Shown here in pieces: positions 1 through 7,938 of a DNA stretch of 19,620 nucleotides. Both the position numbers and the translations under genes were made by a program. The DNA lies in the NCBI GenBank assembly GCA_002340325.1, contig DDLV01000014.1, positions 1 through 19,620 of the forward strand, given 5' to 3'. The notes under the pieces were generated by a model that was not told where the DNA came from, ran no database searches, and was given only the letters and a program-made list of their open reading frames with translations. The DNA is from Glaciecola sp. UBA2563 (lineage in GTDB: Bacteria; Pseudomonadota; Gammaproteobacteria; Enterobacterales; Alteromonadaceae). How positions within the stretch are numbered: position 1 is the stretch's first letter; each line of letters begins with the position of its first letter.

Positions 1-1836
1 GTCATGGTCTTTGCTCCGATTCTCTTTGTGCAACAGGAAGCAGGGCAGCTTTATTCTGATATTGCGATTGCAATCTCGGGCGCTATCATCGCATCAATGT
101 TAGTCGCTATTTTTGTAGTACCTGTGGCGCTATCAAGATTTGGAAGTGATAAAGACTTCAGCCAAGAAAAACAGTTCGATTTATCGTCTCGATGGCTGCA
201 GATGGTCACGTTTTTTAGTGCAACACAGCGACGAGCGAGATGGGTCGCCAGCGTATTCATCCTGTCCATTATTGGGCTTGCCTATCTCTTTATGCCCGCA
301 GCTGAGTATTTACCCGAAGGTGAAGAACCAAAAGCGTTTTCGTTGATGATTGCGCCGCCAAGCTACAATCTTTCGGAAATGGAGCGCATCGGCGCAGAGT
401 TGAGAGAACACTTCAATGCCTACTTAAACGCCGATCCTGAGGACTTTATCGAAGGTCGCACAGATATGCCGCCATTAGCGTATTATTCAATGACGGTATC
501 GATTGGGCGAGTGTGGTTCTTAAGCGCGCCAGTTGACCCTTCGAATATCAATGCCATGATGGAAGCAATAACTACTAAGTTTCGCAGTTATCCGAACATG
601 CGCGCATTCTCAACAAGAGGATCGATTATATCCAGTAACGATGGGGGTACGCGGGCAGTGGCTGTTGATATCGCGGGCAATGATGTGCGAGAACTTTATC
701 GCACCGCCGAAGCGGTATATAGAGAAGCGGAAAGTAGGTTTGATAATCCGCAGATCAATTCAGATCCAGGCTCTCTAACGCTGAATCAGCCATTAATCGA
801 AATCAAACCACGCTGGCAACGTTTGGCAGAATTGGGCATAAATAATAACGATTTTGGGTTTGCAGTAGCAGCAATGAGCGACGGCGCGTATGTTGATGAA
901 TTTATCCTCAATGATGACAAAGTTGATATCTTTATGTTCAGTGGTTCGGGTAATCGACAAACAATAGAGGAGCTATCGACAACTCCCATCGTAACGCCGC
1001 AGCGCCAAGTACTACCCATGAATGCACTTGCTGATTTGATAGAAAGTAAGAATAGTGATTCCGTTAGACGGGTTGATAGCAATCGCACTGTAACGGTATA
1101 TATCATTCCACCAAGAGAAATTGCACTTGAAACGGCGGAACAAATAGTTCGCAATGAAATGATCCCAGCGCTTTGGCGGCAAGGCGATATTGCACAAGGA
1201 ACTAAAGTCAGCATTAGTGGCGCAGCAGATCAGCTTGAAGCGACCAAAGCATCTTTATCTGGCAATTTCTTGGTGGCGATAGTTCTAATTTATCTGCTTC
1301 TTGTCGCTATTTTTACCCATTGGCGATATCCATTGTTTATTCTGGCAACTGTGCCACTAGGGATGGCAGGTGGTCTTCTAGGATTAGTCGCCGTAAATGG
1401 TATAAATTCCGGATTAACAGCGATAGGACTCGGAGGCACTCATCAACCCTTTGATATGATTACGATGCTGGGTTTCCTTATTCTACTGGGTACAGTCGTT
1501 AACAATCCAATTTTAATTGTGGATCAAACGCGCAGGAATGTACTGGATTTGGGTATGAAGGTGACAGAAGCCGTGCAGCGTGCAGTACAAAAGCGGCTTA
1601 AGCCCATATTGATGTCTACAGCAACGACGGTATTTGGTCTTGCACCGCTGGTGCTTATTCCTGGTGAAGGCACAGAGCTCTACCGAGGCGTTGGCATCAT
1701 CGTTTTAGGCGGAATTTTGGTGTCAATGCTGTTGAGTTTGACGTTCTTACCTTCACTTCTGGTTGCACTTTTAAACGATCCTGTTGAAGAACTTGATATA
1801 GAAAAAGCGGCTGGGGCAACCAATCTTGGTAAATAA
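1..1836 (+). CDS. RND-family efflux transporter, C-terminal part (5' end outside window)
   Basis: This is the last 611 codons of an inner-membrane RND permease; the family is usually about 1000-1050 residues, and the reading frame is open at base 1, so the true start is upstream. It begins in a membrane segment typical of TM5/TM6 (IAIAISGAIIASMLVAIFVVP). A large periplasmic porter region follows, then the C-terminal TM7-TM12 block, including LVAIVLIYLLLVAIF and the conserved stretch MLGFLILLGTVVNNPILIVD. Known role of the family: proton-driven export of drugs or other compounds with a periplasmic adaptor and an outer-membrane channel. The substrate cannot be read from this part. The TM10 lysine of AcrB (in the GLSAKNAILIVE stretch) aligns with asparagine here, so it is not a classical AcrB/MexB copy. 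Repeat element A begins 11 bases after the stop. Confidence 0.9.
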   Translation, partial: VMVFAPILFVQQEAGQLYSDIAIAISGAIIASMLVAIFVVPVALSRFGSDKDFSQEKQFDLSSRWLQMVTFFSATQRRARWVASVFILSIIGLAYLFMPAAEYLPEGEEPKAFSLMIAPPSYNLSEMERIGAELREHFNAYLNADPEDFIEGRTDMPPLAYYSMTVSIGRVWFLSAPVDPSNINAMMEAITTKFRSYPNMRAFSTRGSIISSNDGGTRAVAVDIAGNDVRELYRTAEAVYREAESRFDNPQINSDPGSLTLNQPLIEIKPRWQRLAELGINNNDFGFAVAAMSDGAYVDEFILNDDKVDIFMFSGSGNRQTIEELSTTPIVTPQRQVLPMNALADLIESKNSDSVRRVDSNRTVTVYIIPPREIALETAEQIVRNEMIPALWRQGDIAQGTKVSISGAADQLEATKASLSGNFLVAIVLIYLLLVAIFTHWRYPLFILATVPLGMAGGLLGLVAVNGINSGLTAIGLGGTHQPFDMITMLGFLILLGTVVNNPILIVDQTRRNVLDLGMKVTEAVQRAVQKRLKPILMSTATTVFGLAPLVLIPGEGTELYRGVGIIVLGGILVSMLLSLTFLPSLLVALLNDPVEELDIEKAAGATNLGK

Positions 1837-1846
1837 ATCTTTTTCT

Positions 1847-2050
1847 AAAGCCAATGTTCCCATTTATCGTTGTTGATATACAGCTCATTCATTTAATTAT
1901 AGAAATAGGCCATTTGAAAGTCGCTGTGAACCCAGTCCATGGGCGCTCTGCGAAAACATCCATGTTTTCGAAGCTTCCAAATGGCCTATTTCTATAATTA
2001 ACTGTTATTCATTCAGCAACTCAACAACAATCAACGGGAACATTGGCTTT
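1847..2050. repeat. Long inverted-repeat element A (two-hairpin head)
   Basis: This 204-bp intergenic palindrome has outer arms 1847-1861 and 2036-2050 (15 nt, perfect complements) and inner arms 1893-1916 and 1978-2001 (24 nt, perfect). The sequence between outer and inner arms pairs only partly. The apex carries a small hairpin 1931-1943 (CCCA/TGGG) and a stronger one at 1951-1970 (CGAAAACA/TGTTTTCG with loop TCCA). Segment 1913-1954 is almost identical to 7631-7671 in element B. No coding potential and no U-run typical of an intrinsic terminator are seen. It fills the gap between the RND gene and the SirB2-like gene. It may be a non-autonomous mobile palindrome (REP- or MITE-like) or an RNA-processing structure; I do not recognise a named family. 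Confidence 0.85.
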
Positions 2051-2101
2051 CAATAAATTTCATACACCTTGAATGATTTCTCTGAAATTATAAGTTTATT
2101 T

Positions 2102-2470
2102 ATGGACTATCTACACATAAAATATTTGCACGTTACGTTTGTTGTTATAAGTTTTTGTTTCTTTTTAACGAGGCTGGGTTGGTCATTTGCGGGTGCAGCA
2201 GTATTAAATAAGAAATGGGTAAAAGTTACTCCACATGTTATTGATACGCTATTACTTTGCTCAGCAATTACGCTGGTTTATATTGGCGGATGGTCGTTTC
2301 AAGATAGCCCGTGGTTGATAGCAAAAGTTGTTGCGTTGGTATTTTATGTAGTGTTTGGCAGCTATGCTTTAAAGCGAGCAAACACGCTTGTGGGCAAAAT
2401 AAGCTTTAGCATTTTTTCAATTCTCATTTTTATCTACATTGTAGTTGTCGCTAATTTGAAAGCGGTGTAA
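2102..2470 (+). CDS. SirB2-family small integral membrane protein
   Basis: The 122-residue product has four hydrophobic helices. It matches the SirB2 pattern (named for the Salmonella invasion-gene regulator SirB): an N-terminal IKYLHVTFVVISFCFFLTR segment, then a KWVKVTPHVIDTLLLCSAI segment, and two further helices. The biochemical role of SirB2 proteins is not established; they sit in the inner membrane. The frame is open back to a TTG at 2069, but the ATG at 2102 is preferred because the family starts a few residues before the H-x-x-F/V helix. Neither start has a good Shine-Dalgarno sequence. The gene follows element A, which separates it from the RND gene, and is convergent with the giant caspase-nSTAND gene. 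Confidence 0.75.
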   Translation: MDYLHIKYLHVTFVVISFCFFLTRLGWSFAGAAVLNKKWVKVTPHVIDTLLLCSAITLVYIGGWSFQDSPWLIAKVVALVFYVVFGSYALKRANTLVGKISFSIFSILIFIYIVVVANLKAV

Positions 2471-2502
2471 CGCAAATTTCTGTTACATCTGCATTTGCGT
2501 AA
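2468..2502 (+). terminator. Possible intrinsic terminator after the SirB2-like gene
   Basis: An imperfect stem pairs 2468-2477 (TAACGCAAAT) with 2493-2502 (ATTTGCGTAA), with one mismatch and a 15-nt loop, followed by CCTTTTTAAG. The stem overlaps the stop codon. The stem is modest and the T-run short, so this is tentative. Confidence 0.4.
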
Positions 2503-2510
2503 CCTTTTTA

Positions 2511-2538
2511 AGATTTGGGATATATTGGTTCCCAATCT
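2511..2538. terminator. Second hairpin in the convergent gap
   Basis: AGATTTGGGA (2511-2520) pairs with TCCCAATCT (2530-2538) with one bulged base and a 9-nt loop. It lies between two convergent genes and could stop transcription from either side, but a clear T-tract is missing on both strands. Confidence 0.3.
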
Positions 2539-2573
2539 AACTTTGCGTATTTAGCTTTCACAAATTTTCTCAG

Positions 2574-5500
2574 TTATTCAGCATTTTGAAGGGTTTGCAA
2601 AAATTCATCGTCATACATAGCCAAGGTTTTCATCATGAGTTGTTGAAATTGCGGCTTAGTGCCATCTAGCTCGCGACGGATCCAAAATCCTGCGGCATAT
2701 GAAATGTTTTTAGACGTTGTTGCCAGTTCAGGTATTAGCTCAAATGCCGCATCTTTTGTCATATTGTAGAGCCAATATTGATGATTGCTTTCTATCGTCA
2801 TATATTCGCCCAATAGTCTTTGGTTCAGTTCGGGGTTGGTCTCCAGAAGCTGTAATCCATATGCGTGAATGCGCATCATGTGCTTGATTGCTTTGTTATA
2901 GATAGGCTGGGTTAGCACGCGCAGCGGATCTTCTTTATTGGTAGGCAAAACATTACTTTCAAGCCAACTTAAGAATAGTGGATTGTAGTGTCCAAATTGC
3001 GTCAAATCGCTGCCATAAACCTCCCAATTTGTCAGTGTGTGTGGCCCCGATAAAAACGGTTCCGGGGCGCCCAAGGTGTTCAGGATGAAGGGGATATTTG
3101 ATTCACGAACATTGGTCAGATACCAGCGTATGCTGCTTGGTTCAGATTCCAAATAAAATGAATTCCCTTCTTCTTTATTTGCTTGAGCAATCTTTTCCCA
3201 AAGAAATGGCATTTCGTTTGATGCTGCATCAAATGCGGGTATTGCTATTGAAACAGTTGCGTTTTCATTATCGCTCGTTGTGACTAATGTTTCTTTTTTA
3301 GCGTCTTCTCGCCATATAAGATCTGTAAGCCAATGACTCAAAGACTGTGTAAAGGATAAACTCTGCTGTTCGACTGTATTGCTAGTCTCAGAAAGATCCA
3401 AGTTTGAAACACCCCATTCCAACGTTTCAGACTGTGTCGGTTTAAGTTGATTGAGTCTATTAGCTCTGCTTAAAATTGCTTCAGAACTGAATGGGACGAC
3501 GACGTAGTCTTTAATTCTCCAGGAATAGAAAACTAAGTGCCCTGGAATAGCATCAACGGGATGTCGTTGTTCATTATTTAAATTGAAATGAAGATAAAGT
3601 CGGTTATTGCCTAAATGATCATATAAATCCGTCCCGCCGCTATACTGAACAGCCAGAAAGTCTTCCATGGTAACCATCTGCGCTTCACTTGTAATGATTT
3701 CAGCATTCCAGTTATTACCTGTTTTTGTGTCACTGGCATTGATAATAAAAAAAGGCGTATCGGCACCCGCATACGAATCATCCAGAGTAGCATGCAGTCT
3801 TGTTTCTTTTTTTACTACTTCTTGTGCAGACATATTTTCGACCATTTCATTAATTGCAGCCTCGCTCACATACAGAGGATTCCATTGCAAGTCCCATACG
3901 CGCAGCACTCCGTCTCGCATAATGGCACTGATTCTTCTGCCATCCGGCGAAAACTGTAAATGGGATGCATTAGCAGATTCTCTCGATTGCCATAGCGTGT
4001 AAAGACGATCAGCCTCTTGGCCGGTGCCGTTCATTTGCCAAAGCACTAGGTCACCGTCGTAATTTCCAGTGACCAACAAGTTGCCATCTGGCGACAAGGC
4101 AGCCATGGGCCAAGCCTCGTTTAGTGTATTTAACACTTGGTTATCTCTGACAATCTGAAATTCAGGTAAATCGTTATCAAGATCAAGAAACCCAAGCAAT
4201 GCTCCGTGACCTGCAACGATTTGGCCATTTTGACTGTAGGCGTGATACCACTGAGTATTAAAGCCTTCATAGACAAGTGTTTGCCCAACACTTTTCGGCT
4301 CTTCAAAGCTTGGTGACAACCCTTCCTCTACGCGCATCCCATCTAAAGACCATACAACGCCGTTGCCATCTATATAAAATTGATTGTCTTTTGTAAATTG
4401 ACCGCTCACCAACGTCGTATCTGACAAAGTGGAAATCAACTCGCCCTTTGCACTGAATATCAACGTTGATTCTTTGTCGTTTTCTGAGTCAGATCCTTTG
4501 CTGTAGAGAGCAGCCGCAATATACTTACCATCTTCAGACCACACTGCTTCATAACCGCCTGCTGTCAAGGTAGTGTAGAGAGGTCCTGAAAACGGCATAC
4601 CACCTAAATAGTTAACGCCATCACGGTATATAGCTCTGCGCACTAACCATCGAGCAACCTCATTCTCAGGGTTAACATCTAACGCCAATTTTGCTAGTTT
4701 TAGCCCAGCCGTTGTATTGTTTTGGACATCAATTGCATTTGCTGCGGAGGCCGCGAGCGCATTTGAATTTGCAATCATTGTTTGCTGCTGCGCCTGATCT
4801 CGCTGCTCAAGTGCAAGCTGTCTTTGATTATCCGCAACCAGCCCAAATCCTACCGCCGCAATTGCCGATACTACAATGGTAATGATGGACGCTATTGTCG
4901 CGCTTTTAATGATTCGTTGGCGTCGCACACTTAGTCGACAAAACTCATCTTCTAACTTGCTCAGGAGCAAGCGATTGTGTTTTCTCAGCGACCATAGTCT
5001 GTCGCTTCGCACCTTGTCTCGCCATAATAGCCCTGGGCGCGTTTGCGCATTGGCCTCTGACCACTCAAGCGCATCTCCCCGCAAGGTTTGTAAAAAGCTC
5101 AGGTCATGTTTTTCAGACTGTGCTTCACTGATCCATGTCATAAGCCGCGTCCATGATGTAATCAATGCATCGTGCGCGGGCTCAACATACTTTTCATCGG
5201 TGTCAGTGATACCTCGGACAAGTAATCTGGCATCGCACATTTTATCAATTACGACATTGATGCTATGACTTTCTGTATTATCCCAGTGTAGCCATTGCTG
5301 CTCGGTGATACGTTGTCGTACCGGCGCTCCATGTTCGTTTTTGACCATTCGTAGCATTAAACGCTTAAGGCTATCTCGATGCTTTTCTCCCAACTCAACA
5401 AGCACCTTATCAGCTCGGGTTTTCAATGCGCCTGAGACACCACCAAGATGGTCATAGTCTTGCTGCGTGAGCGCGCGATCCCCGCGATTTGCTCGGAGGT

Positions 5501-7052
5501 AATGTAGATACATCTCACTTAATGTGAATGACAACAAAGGCAACGCGCCCGGCATTGCAATGACATCATCTATTAATTGTTCTACAAGTGATGAAGGTTC
5601 AAAATACAACACGCGCTCACTGGCAGGGCATTCAATGATGTCTTTCAAATCACTTCGAGATAAAGGCGGTACAGTGAATCGTCCTTTATGCCAGAAGCTG
5701 GCAAACTGGTCGAGCTGAAAATGCGCTTCAAAATCAGCGCGCAGCGTCAATACAAAACTGAATTTAGAGGAAGGATCCTCGAGTTCGTTAGCGATAAGGT
5801 TGAAACAACACTCTCTTTCTGTTTCATCTCTTGTCATCGTAACCATCTCTTCAAACTGATCAATCACGATAATGTTGTCTTTATCGACGTTGGCATTGCT
5901 CGCTTCGAGGCTTTTTTGCAAAGCCGTTAAAGGGTGTGGTCCGGGCCGCAAAACAGACACAATTTGAAAACCATTTTCTTCGAGTCTTGGTGCCAGTCCT
6001 GCCTTGACCAAACTGGATTTTCCGCTGCCCGACGCGCCTAAGACCACTGTCAGTTTTTGTTTTTCGACAACCTTAAGGAGATTTTCAATCGCATTGCCTC
6101 GCCCAAAATAGACACCCGCGTGACTGCTTTCATAAGACTGTAAGCCTAAATAGGGGTTATTGTCAGCGTTAAGCACGGGCGCTGGCGGTAGATTAATATC
6201 TTTGTCTTTGACCTTGAAAATGAACTCGCCTTTATTGTGCCGTTTGAGCGGCCATAACCCTGGTGTTTGGCGAGCGCTCAAACCAACTTGCGCCTGTTGC
6301 AATGCAGACTCAAGATATAGATACAATTCCGTTGCTGTAATGATGCCGTCGCCGCCTTCTGGCACCAAATCAGCTGCACCGTCTAAAGCTTCAAACAATG
6401 CCAATGCAAAAGGCGAATGCGAATCGTCACCGCCTCGAACGCCAAAAGTACCTGAAAAAAGCTGATCAGCCGCCGTTTGATCGTGTGCGGCTGAGGTCAA
6501 TAATTGCCACGCCGGCTCCGTTAGGAATCGCTCATATGCTTCGTGATGAACCACCCCCGTACTCATAATCACATCGCGACTGGTGGACCAGCGAAACGAC
6601 CCTGAAAAACAACTATCAAGAATGATCAGCATGTGTCTGCAAGGCAAGGCTAGTAGTGAATCGTGTAGTCGGGTCATTTCTAAAAAATTGGCCATTTCGG
6701 AGCGAGTAGCGTCTTGCGGTAACAGGTAGCCCTGAGGACCATCCTCACTATCCAACGCCACTCCGTGGCCTGCAAAATAAAACAGCACTCGGTCTTGATC
6801 AGATACATGGTTGGGCAACCAGTGTTCTAATAAATTGATGAGGTTATCGAATGTCGCGTCTGTGTCAAAAAGTGCCTTAACCTCATATTCGTGCTCTGAT
6901 GAAAGCTTTTCACTTAGTTTTTTGGCATCGTTGACGGCTGACTGAAGGGCAGGAATGCCGTTAGTGTAAGCGTCTATTCCAATGACCACAGCAATACTTT
7001 TTGTAAAGTGGGAGTTCAATGCAACACTATCCTCGTGACAAGAATGAACCAC
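2574..7052 (-). CDS. Caspase-like protease / nSTAND ATPase / WD40-type multidomain protein
   Basis: A 1492-residue protein. Residues ~18-275 form a caspase-like (C14/metacaspase-type) domain with catalytic His in FAGHG (H96) and Cys in LDSCFSG (C148). Residues ~299-640 form an nSTAND1-type NTPase: NPYLGLQSYE entry, Walker A GASGSGKS (339-346), Walker B IIVIDQFEE (394-402), and a winged-helix-like end with EPAHDALITSW. A transmembrane helix follows at ~717-740, then a coiled/TPR-like linker, then degenerate WD40-type blades (WSEDGKYIA ~838; LSPDGNLLVTGNYDGDLVLW ~986-1005; FSPDGRR...VLRVWDL ~1034-1054). The last ~430 residues are unassigned. Such STAND proteins couple ligand sensing to effector activation; a protease effector suggests a cell-suicide or antiphage role (inference). 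The start is GTG at 7052 without a clear Shine-Dalgarno; TTG at 7019, preceded by GAGGA, would give 1481 residues and is a real alternative. The upstream ybaN-like gene ends 36 bases away on the same strand. Confidence 0.92.
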   Translation of the reverse strand: MVHSCHEDSVALNSHFTKSIAVVIGIDAYTNGIPALQSAVNDAKKLSEKLSSEHEYEVKALFDTDATFDNLINLLEHWLPNHVSDQDRVLFYFAGHGVALDSEDGPQGYLLPQDATRSEMANFLEMTRLHDSLLALPCRHMLIILDSCFSGSFRWSTSRDVIMSTGVVHHEAYERFLTEPAWQLLTSAAHDQTAADQLFSGTFGVRGGDDSHSPFALALFEALDGAADLVPEGGDGIITATELYLYLESALQQAQVGLSARQTPGLWPLKRHNKGEFIFKVKDKDINLPPAPVLNADNNPYLGLQSYESSHAGVYFGRGNAIENLLKVVEKQKLTVVLGASGSGKSSLVKAGLAPRLEENGFQIVSVLRPGPHPLTALQKSLEASNANVDKDNIIVIDQFEEMVTMTRDETERECCFNLIANELEDPSSKFSFVLTLRADFEAHFQLDQFASFWHKGRFTVPPLSRSDLKDIIECPASERVLYFEPSSLVEQLIDDVIAMPGALPLLSFTLSEMYLHYLRANRGDRALTQQDYDHLGGVSGALKTRADKVLVELGEKHRDSLKRLMLRMVKNEHGAPVRQRITEQQWLHWDNTESHSINVVIDKMCDARLLVRGITDTDEKYVEPAHDALITSWTRLMTWISEAQSEKHDLSFLQTLRGDALEWSEANAQTRPGLLWRDKVRSDRLWSLRKHNRLLLSKLEDEFCRLSVRRQRIIKSATIASIITIVVSAIAAVGFGLVADNQRQLALEQRDQAQQQTMIANSNALAASAANAIDVQNNTTAGLKLAKLALDVNPENEVARWLVRRAIYRDGVNYLGGMPFSGPLYTTLTAGGYEAVWSEDGKYIAAALYSKGSDSENDKESTLIFSAKGELISTLSDTTLVSGQFTKDNQFYIDGNGVVWSLDGMRVEEGLSPSFEEPKSVGQTLVYEGFNTQWYHAYSQNGQIVAGHGALLGFLDLDNDLPEFQIVRDNQVLNTLNEAWPMAALSPDGNLLVTGNYDGDLVLWQMNGTGQEADRLYTLWQSRESANASHLQFSPDGRRISAIMRDGVLRVWDLQWNPLYVSEAAINEMVENMSAQEVVKKETRLHATLDDSYAGADTPFFIINASDTKTGNNWNAEIITSEAQMVTMEDFLAVQYSGGTDLYDHLGNNRLYLHFNLNNEQRHPVDAIPGHLVFYSWRIKDYVVVPFSSEAILSRANRLNQLKPTQSETLEWGVSNLDLSETSNTVEQQSLSFTQSLSHWLTDLIWREDAKKETLVTTSDNENATVSIAIPAFDAASNEMPFLWEKIAQANKEEGNSFYLESEPSSIRWYLTNVRESNIPFILNTLGAPEPFLSGPHTLTNWEVYGSDLTQFGHYNPLFLSWLESNVLPTNKEDPLRVLTQPIYNKAIKHMMRIHAYGLQLLETNPELNQRLLGEYMTIESNHQYWLYNMTKDAAFELIPELATTSKNISYAAGFWIRRELDGTKPQFQQLMMKTLAMYDDEFLQTLQNAE

Positions 7053-7088
7053 TTGAGCAACTATAGCATTAAGCTAAGAGAGTGATAA

Positions 7089-7478
7089 TTACTCTTGATG
7101 TGCGTAAACGGGATTGGGTCTCGTCCAGATGTAAATAGAGACGCAGATCATGCAAAGCAAGACAATGGCTCGAACACTATTACGTTCTATCATAAATATA
7201 AGTGGGTAAGACACTAGACCGGACATCATAATCGTCGATGTTATTTTTGCTTTAATACTAATAGAGCCTTGCTCCTCCCATAGTGATAATGTGGTGCCTA
7301 GGTATTTGTTATCTAGCAACATTTGGTGAAAGCGTGGTGAACTTTTAGAAAAGCAAAACGCGGCAACAATGGCAAAAGGCGTCGTCGGTAATAAAGGTAA
7401 TGCAATCCCTACGACGGCGAATCCAACGGCTAACCAACCAACAACGAAGTATATGCTTTTACGAAATTTCCGAAGCAT
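7089..7478 (-). CDS. YbaN/DUF454-family inner membrane protein
   Basis: A 129-residue protein with the DUF454 (YbaN) layout: a first helical hairpin with the signature GWLAVGFAVVGIALPLLPTT-PF, a short amphipathic stretch (FSKSSPRFHQMLLDNKYLG), and a C-terminal pair of helices ending in WTRPNP. The family is widespread in Gammaproteobacteria and has no firmly assigned function. ATG at 7478 is the natural start. It is transcribed toward the caspase-nSTAND gene with a 36-bp gap, so read-through is possible. A TATAAT lies at 7550-7555 upstream, right beside repeat element B. Confidence 0.85.
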   Translation of the reverse strand: MLRKFRKSIYFVVGWLAVGFAVVGIALPLLPTTPFAIVAAFCFSKSSPRFHQMLLDNKYLGTTLSLWEEQGSISIKAKITSTIMMSGLVSYPLIFMIERNSVRAIVLLCMICVSIYIWTRPNPVYAHQE

Positions 7479-7549
7479 TAATGGATTCTTCGAGGCTGTT
7501 TGTCTTTCATGGAGGTTTGTTAAATCGTTTTGAAGAGTATGTACAACCG

Positions 7550-7555
7550 ATTATA
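7550..7555 (-). promoter_or_regulatory. Candidate -10 box for the ybaN-like gene
   Basis: The minus strand reads TATAAT here, 72 bases upstream of the ATG. The position 17 bases further upstream falls at 7573-7578 inside the left arm of element B and reads AGAACA, a poor -35. The promoter would thus be joined to the repeat element. Confidence 0.4.
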
Positions 7556-7567
7556 GTAAATTATTAA

Positions 7568-7783
7568 GGCTATGTTCTGTTTAAGTGTTGCTGACATAAA
7601 CATCGCTCATTTGATTTTAGGTTTTAGTAATTTGAAAGTCGCTGTAAACCCATCCCTGGGCGCTCTGCGAAGGCAGTCCTCGCTGTGAAGCAGATGTTTT
7701 CGAAGCTTTCAAATTACTAATACCTACAACCAACTGTAAATCAACATTTTAGAAAATCAGCAACACTTAAACAGAACATAGCC
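7568..7783. repeat. Long inverted-repeat element B (two-hairpin head, altered)
   Basis: A 216-bp intergenic palindrome. Outer arms 7568-7594 and 7757-7783 are 27-nt perfect complements; inner arms near 7628-7638 and 7707-7717 are also perfect. The head begins with a block at 7631-7671 nearly identical to element A 1913-1954, including hairpin 7649-7660 (CCCA/TGGG, loop TCCC). The second hairpin, which is simple in A, is replaced here by a longer sequence (about 7668-7702) that keeps CGAA on the left and TTTTCGAAG on the right. The outer arms of A and B are different sequences, though both contain a GCTCATT-like block before the head. It lies between the divergent ybaN-like and PPK2 genes. Confidence 0.85.
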
Positions 7784-7938
7784 ATTATTAATAATACGTG
7801 TAAACCAAAACACTTATCTGATTAATGCGTTTATTACCTGTTAATTCAAGGAATTCTGTTTAGTTCCGATGCTACAACGTTAAGTGTTACTGTGAAATTA
7901 ACAGTCTTGAACCCAGATAAACCTAAGGCGGTGCTAAG

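Noticed and set aside
1847..2050. Elements A, B and C read as intrinsic terminators, CRISPR repeats or integron attC sites
   Set aside because: They lack T-tracts, are not regularly spaced direct repeats, and show no R/L box layout or integrase; their nested self-complementary arms point to a different kind of repeat.
4876..5268. 130-codon plus-strand frame inside the caspase-nSTAND gene
   Set aside because: It is antisense to a strongly supported domain and has low-complexity Ser/Arg/Leu composition typical of a shadow frame.
7890..7904. CTGT-N7-ACAG dyad upstream of the PPK2 gene as a LexA box
   Set aside because: LexA boxes need eight bases between the half-sites, here there are seven, and the gene is not an SOS gene.
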